From: a virus
Virus record (IMG/VR): IMGVR_UViG_3300009414_000037
Location: 1 to 34,576 of that record
Length of the DNA stretch: 34,576 bases
Reading direction: 5' to 3' (one strand)
Numbering within the stretch: position 1 is the first letter of the stretch; every line of letters starts with the position of its first letter. The notes beneath the pieces are model-generated. The model had not been told where the DNA came from. It saw only the letters and a list, made by a program, of their open reading frames with translations, and did no database searches. Position numbers and translations under genes: made by a program. This document shows, in pieces, positions 33,424-34,576 of the stretch.

Positions 33424-33663
33424 TTAGTAGCCGTACACGACCTGTTCATCAGTTGGCTGTTCGTCAAAAGCCCAGTGAATGTATCCTTCGTTATAGAAAG
33501 CACCCTCAAAGTTCGCCCTGTCATTTTCCGCAGGAGTTCTCGATGCACAGTCCGGATGGTAGGTATTGCCCCTGCCTTCGTGAGTAATCCACTGGCCCTT
33601 TAAGATCCCCCCACATTTCGTTTCATTTTGATACCGACACTGACCGTTAAATTTTGCCTTCAT
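33424..33663 (-). CDS. small putative zinc-binding protein (79 aa)
   Basis: C9, C17, H36 and C39 (CRYQNETKC, then TYHPDC) suggest a zinc knuckle of a type seen in phage unknowns. The C-terminus is acidic with aromatic residues (YIHWAFDEQPTDEQ). AAAGGAG ten bases before the ATG supports the start. It lies exactly between the two ribozymes, so after both cuts its message would be a separate unit. Confidence 0.65.
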   Translation of the reverse strand: MKAKFNGQCRYQNETKCGGILKGQWITHEGRGNTYHPDCASRTPAENDRANFEGAFYNEGYIHWAFDEQPTDEQVVYGY

Positions 33664-33695
33664 CTGATTTCAACTCCTTTCCTTTTTTATGGTTT

Positions 33696-33751
33696 CCGTA
33701 GACCCTCGTTTGAGGGTTTCGGCTGGTAGCCAACCAGCCTCATCAGTACGG
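33696..33751 (-). ncRNA. hammerhead ribozyme, type I, copy 2
   Basis: The same architecture as copy 1, shifted by 332 bases: stem I (CCGUA 33751-33747 with UACGG 33700-33696), core CUGAUGA, stem II with loop UGGCU, GAA, stem III with AAAC loop, and cleavage after C17 at 33701. Relative to copy 1, the two pairs changed in stem I (A-U to G-C, and C-G to A-U) are compensatory, and only two loop II bases differ elsewhere in the 62-base match. It starts ten bases after the TAG of the gene 33762-34103, and its 3' product would begin 37 bases before the next ATG. Confidence 0.93.
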
Positions 33752-33761
33752 TTAGAATTTG

Positions 33762-34103
33762 CTACAATAGTTCGCTGATTATCTTGGTAATAATCACCTT
33801 GGTTGCCAGCCCCACTTCAGGTTGCCATCCGCCGTTATCAGGGTTGTGTCCCTCACCCAGCGCGGCGCATATGGTGAACGCTTCATCGGTGTTGAGTCTG
33901 CCTATTGTGGCGGCTCTTGTTTGGTGGTTTTGGAAGTCTGTATGCTCTTTAACTGTTAGAGCCATGTTTTGATCGAGCGCTGCGAGGCTGGCTCCGATGG
34001 GTTTACCCTGTAGGTCAACGCCACTCTCGACCAGTTTGTCTATCCGCCCTTGCTGGCGAATGATAGCAGCATCTACTCTATTTACGTCATTGTAGAATTT
34101 CAT
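33762..34103 (-). CDS. hypothetical early protein (113 aa)
   Basis: A 113-residue protein with a helical N-terminus (DAAIIRQQGRIDKLVESGVD) and a C-terminus ending KVIITKIISELL. No family recognised. AGGAGG lies eleven bases before ATG 34103, rather far, and CAGGAT is closer. Its stop is followed by ribozyme copy 2. Confidence 0.65.
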   Translation of the reverse strand: MKFYNDVNRVDAAIIRQQGRIDKLVESGVDLQGKPIGASLAALDQNMALTVKEHTDFQNHQTRAATIGRLNTDEAFTICAALGEGHNPDNGGWQPEVGLATKVIITKIISELL

Positions 34104-34126
34104 ATCCTGTTCACCCTCCTATGTTG

Positions 34127-34195
34127 TTATATTTCCCCACCGGCCTTGCCACCGGCGTTGGGGTTTACGTCCCGCCCGGAGGCGGGATGGCTCAC
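34127..34195 (-). CDS. possible 22-residue peptide in structured leader
   Basis: GTG 34195 lies seven bases after GGAGGA and opens a 22-codon frame ending TAA at 34127-34129. The peptide is Gly/Asn/Pro-rich (RDVNPNAGGKAGGEI). It coincides with two stable hairpins, so selection may act on RNA structure instead. Translation is plausible but unproven. Confidence 0.3.
   Translation of the reverse strand: MSHPASGRDVNPNAGGKAGGEI
34135..34186 (-). other. stable hairpins between early genes
   Basis: On the minus strand, CCCGCC and GGCGGG (34171-34186) close a UCCG tetraloop of the very stable UNCG type. Then CCCC (34163-34160) pairs with GGGG (34138-34135) around an inner GCCGG/CCGGU stem. The element lies in the same kind of gap as the ribozymes but has no CUGAUGA core. 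It may affect processing, stability or translation of the following gene. Confidence 0.5.
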
Positions 34196-34200
34196 CAATT

Positions 34201-34223
34201 TGTCCTCCGTTTGATCTATCTAC
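34201..34223 (-). repeat. 23-bp perfect repeat at gene end, copy 1
   Basis: Identical to 34438-34460. On the minus strand it carries the TAG stop region (TAGATAGATCAAACG) and then GGAGGACA, a ribosome binding site. It follows the 69-residue gene. Confidence 0.9.
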
Positions 34224-34425
34224 CGTCGAGCAGTTTCGCCCTCTCCAATTCTTCCTGTATCAGTTGAGATATTCGCGCCCCGGCACGAGCGAGATAATGT
34301 GCCAGCGCTCTTTCATTGTCATTAAGATCCATTGTGGCGGTTGTATCTTGCGCCCCGGCAACATGCGCTAGTGCTATTTGTTTTGCTGCGGCCAGAATTC
34401 GCGGATTATTCCATGGATTGTCCAT
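34216..34425 (-). CDS. hypothetical small helical protein (69 aa)
   Basis: A 69-residue Ala-rich helical protein with two probable helices (ILAAAKQIALAHVAGA and ARISQLIQEELERAKLL). GGAGGACAGGAG lies upstream of ATG 34425. The stop lies in a repeated 23-bp cassette. Function unknown. Confidence 0.6.
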   Translation of the reverse strand: MDNPWNNPRILAAAKQIALAHVAGAQDTTATMDLNDNERALAHYLARAGARISQLIQEELERAKLLDGR

Positions 34426-34437
34426 TGTTATTACTCC

Positions 34438-34460
34438 TGTCCTCCGTTTGATCTATCTAC
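34438..34460 (-). repeat. 23-bp perfect repeat at gene end, copy 2
   Basis: The partner of 34201-34223, placed over the stop of the truncated gene at the window edge and the ribosome site of the 69-residue gene. The two copies are 237 bases apart. Confidence 0.9.
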
Positions 34461-34576
34461 TATGCGCCTTCGATGATTGCGATATTCTTTGCCTTGCGCC
34501 CGGTACCGGCACAGAGACCACAACTTGCACATGTAACCTTGCGGGTACCGGATGCATTGCGCTGGTCGGATTTGGA
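34460..34576 (-). CDS. C-terminal end of a Cys-motif phage protein (partial)
   Basis: Only the last 38 codons are in the window; the rest lies to the right. The end has TCASCGLCAGTGRK, with three Cys in a C-x2-C-x2-C pattern, then RKAKNIAIIEGA. I recognise this as a tail common in phage unknowns with a probable zinc-binding site, but not the whole protein. Stop TAG is at 34460-34462. Confidence 0.65.
   Translation of the reverse strand, partial: SKSDQRNASGTRKVTCASCGLCAGTGRKAKNIAIIEGA

Noticed and set aside
33359-33752. 62-base repeats viewed as a CRISPR-like or mobile repeat pair
   Set aside because: Only two copies with a gene between, and all differences fit a hammerhead ribozyme fold with paired changes.
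34135-34195. Twister ribozyme
   Set aside because: The loop matches part of the twister pattern, but the outer helix and the GGAGGG side are missing.

Overview
The window is a contiguous piece of a tailed double-stranded DNA phage genome (Caudoviricetes). From 58 to 25888 the plus strand carries a late operon for packaging, head, tail and membrane/lysis proteins. From 26003 to the right edge the minus strand carries an early operon for recombination, replication, zinc-binding and small accessory proteins. The two operons converge at about 25.9-26.0 kb. Junctions are tight: many starts overlap the previous stop by 1-11 bases, and AGGAGG-type ribosome binding sites are common. I see no tRNA, integrase, transposase or CRISPR array. 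Frequent ATA (Ile) and AGG/AGA (Arg) codons argue against an enterobacterial host. A marine or environmental bacterium is likely, but the sequence does not fix the host. The absence of a tape measure or sheath, together with two very large proteins beside the portal, points to a short-tailed (podovirus-like) virion. That is an inference.

Late operon, left to right: a small very basic protein; large terminase; portal; a small linker gene; two giant probable virion proteins (1077 and 1951 aa) with more AT-rich DNA than their neighbours; scaffold; major capsid protein; a probable surface/decoration protein; small structural genes, one with a C2H2-like zinc finger; a fibre; a head-tail adaptor carrying a carbohydrate-binding-like insertion; a large tail protein; and a run of small membrane proteins with holin-like features. 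I recognise no endolysin.

Early operon, in transcription order from the right edge: a truncated Cys-motif protein, small unknown and zinc-ribbon proteins, a Cro/CI-like HTH protein just downstream of a perfect 14-bp palindrome, a phage recombination-associated protein, a RecA-fold ATPase with a C-terminal winged helix, an unknown protein, two zinc-binding proteins, a PAPS-reductase-like protein flanked by imperfect direct repeats, a RusA-type Holliday junction resolvase and a terminal unknown gene.

The most notable feature is a pair of hammerhead ribozymes on the minus strand (33364-33419 and 33696-33751). Each sits a few bases after a stop codon and 33-37 nt upstream of the next start codon. 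Both have the full catalytic core. They differ at only six positions: four form two compensatory base-pair changes in stem I, and two lie in loop II. They look like self-cleaving intercistronic processing sites in the early mRNA. The same operon also carries several duplicated Shine-Dalgarno/leader segments, suggesting that its junctions evolve by copying leader cassettes.
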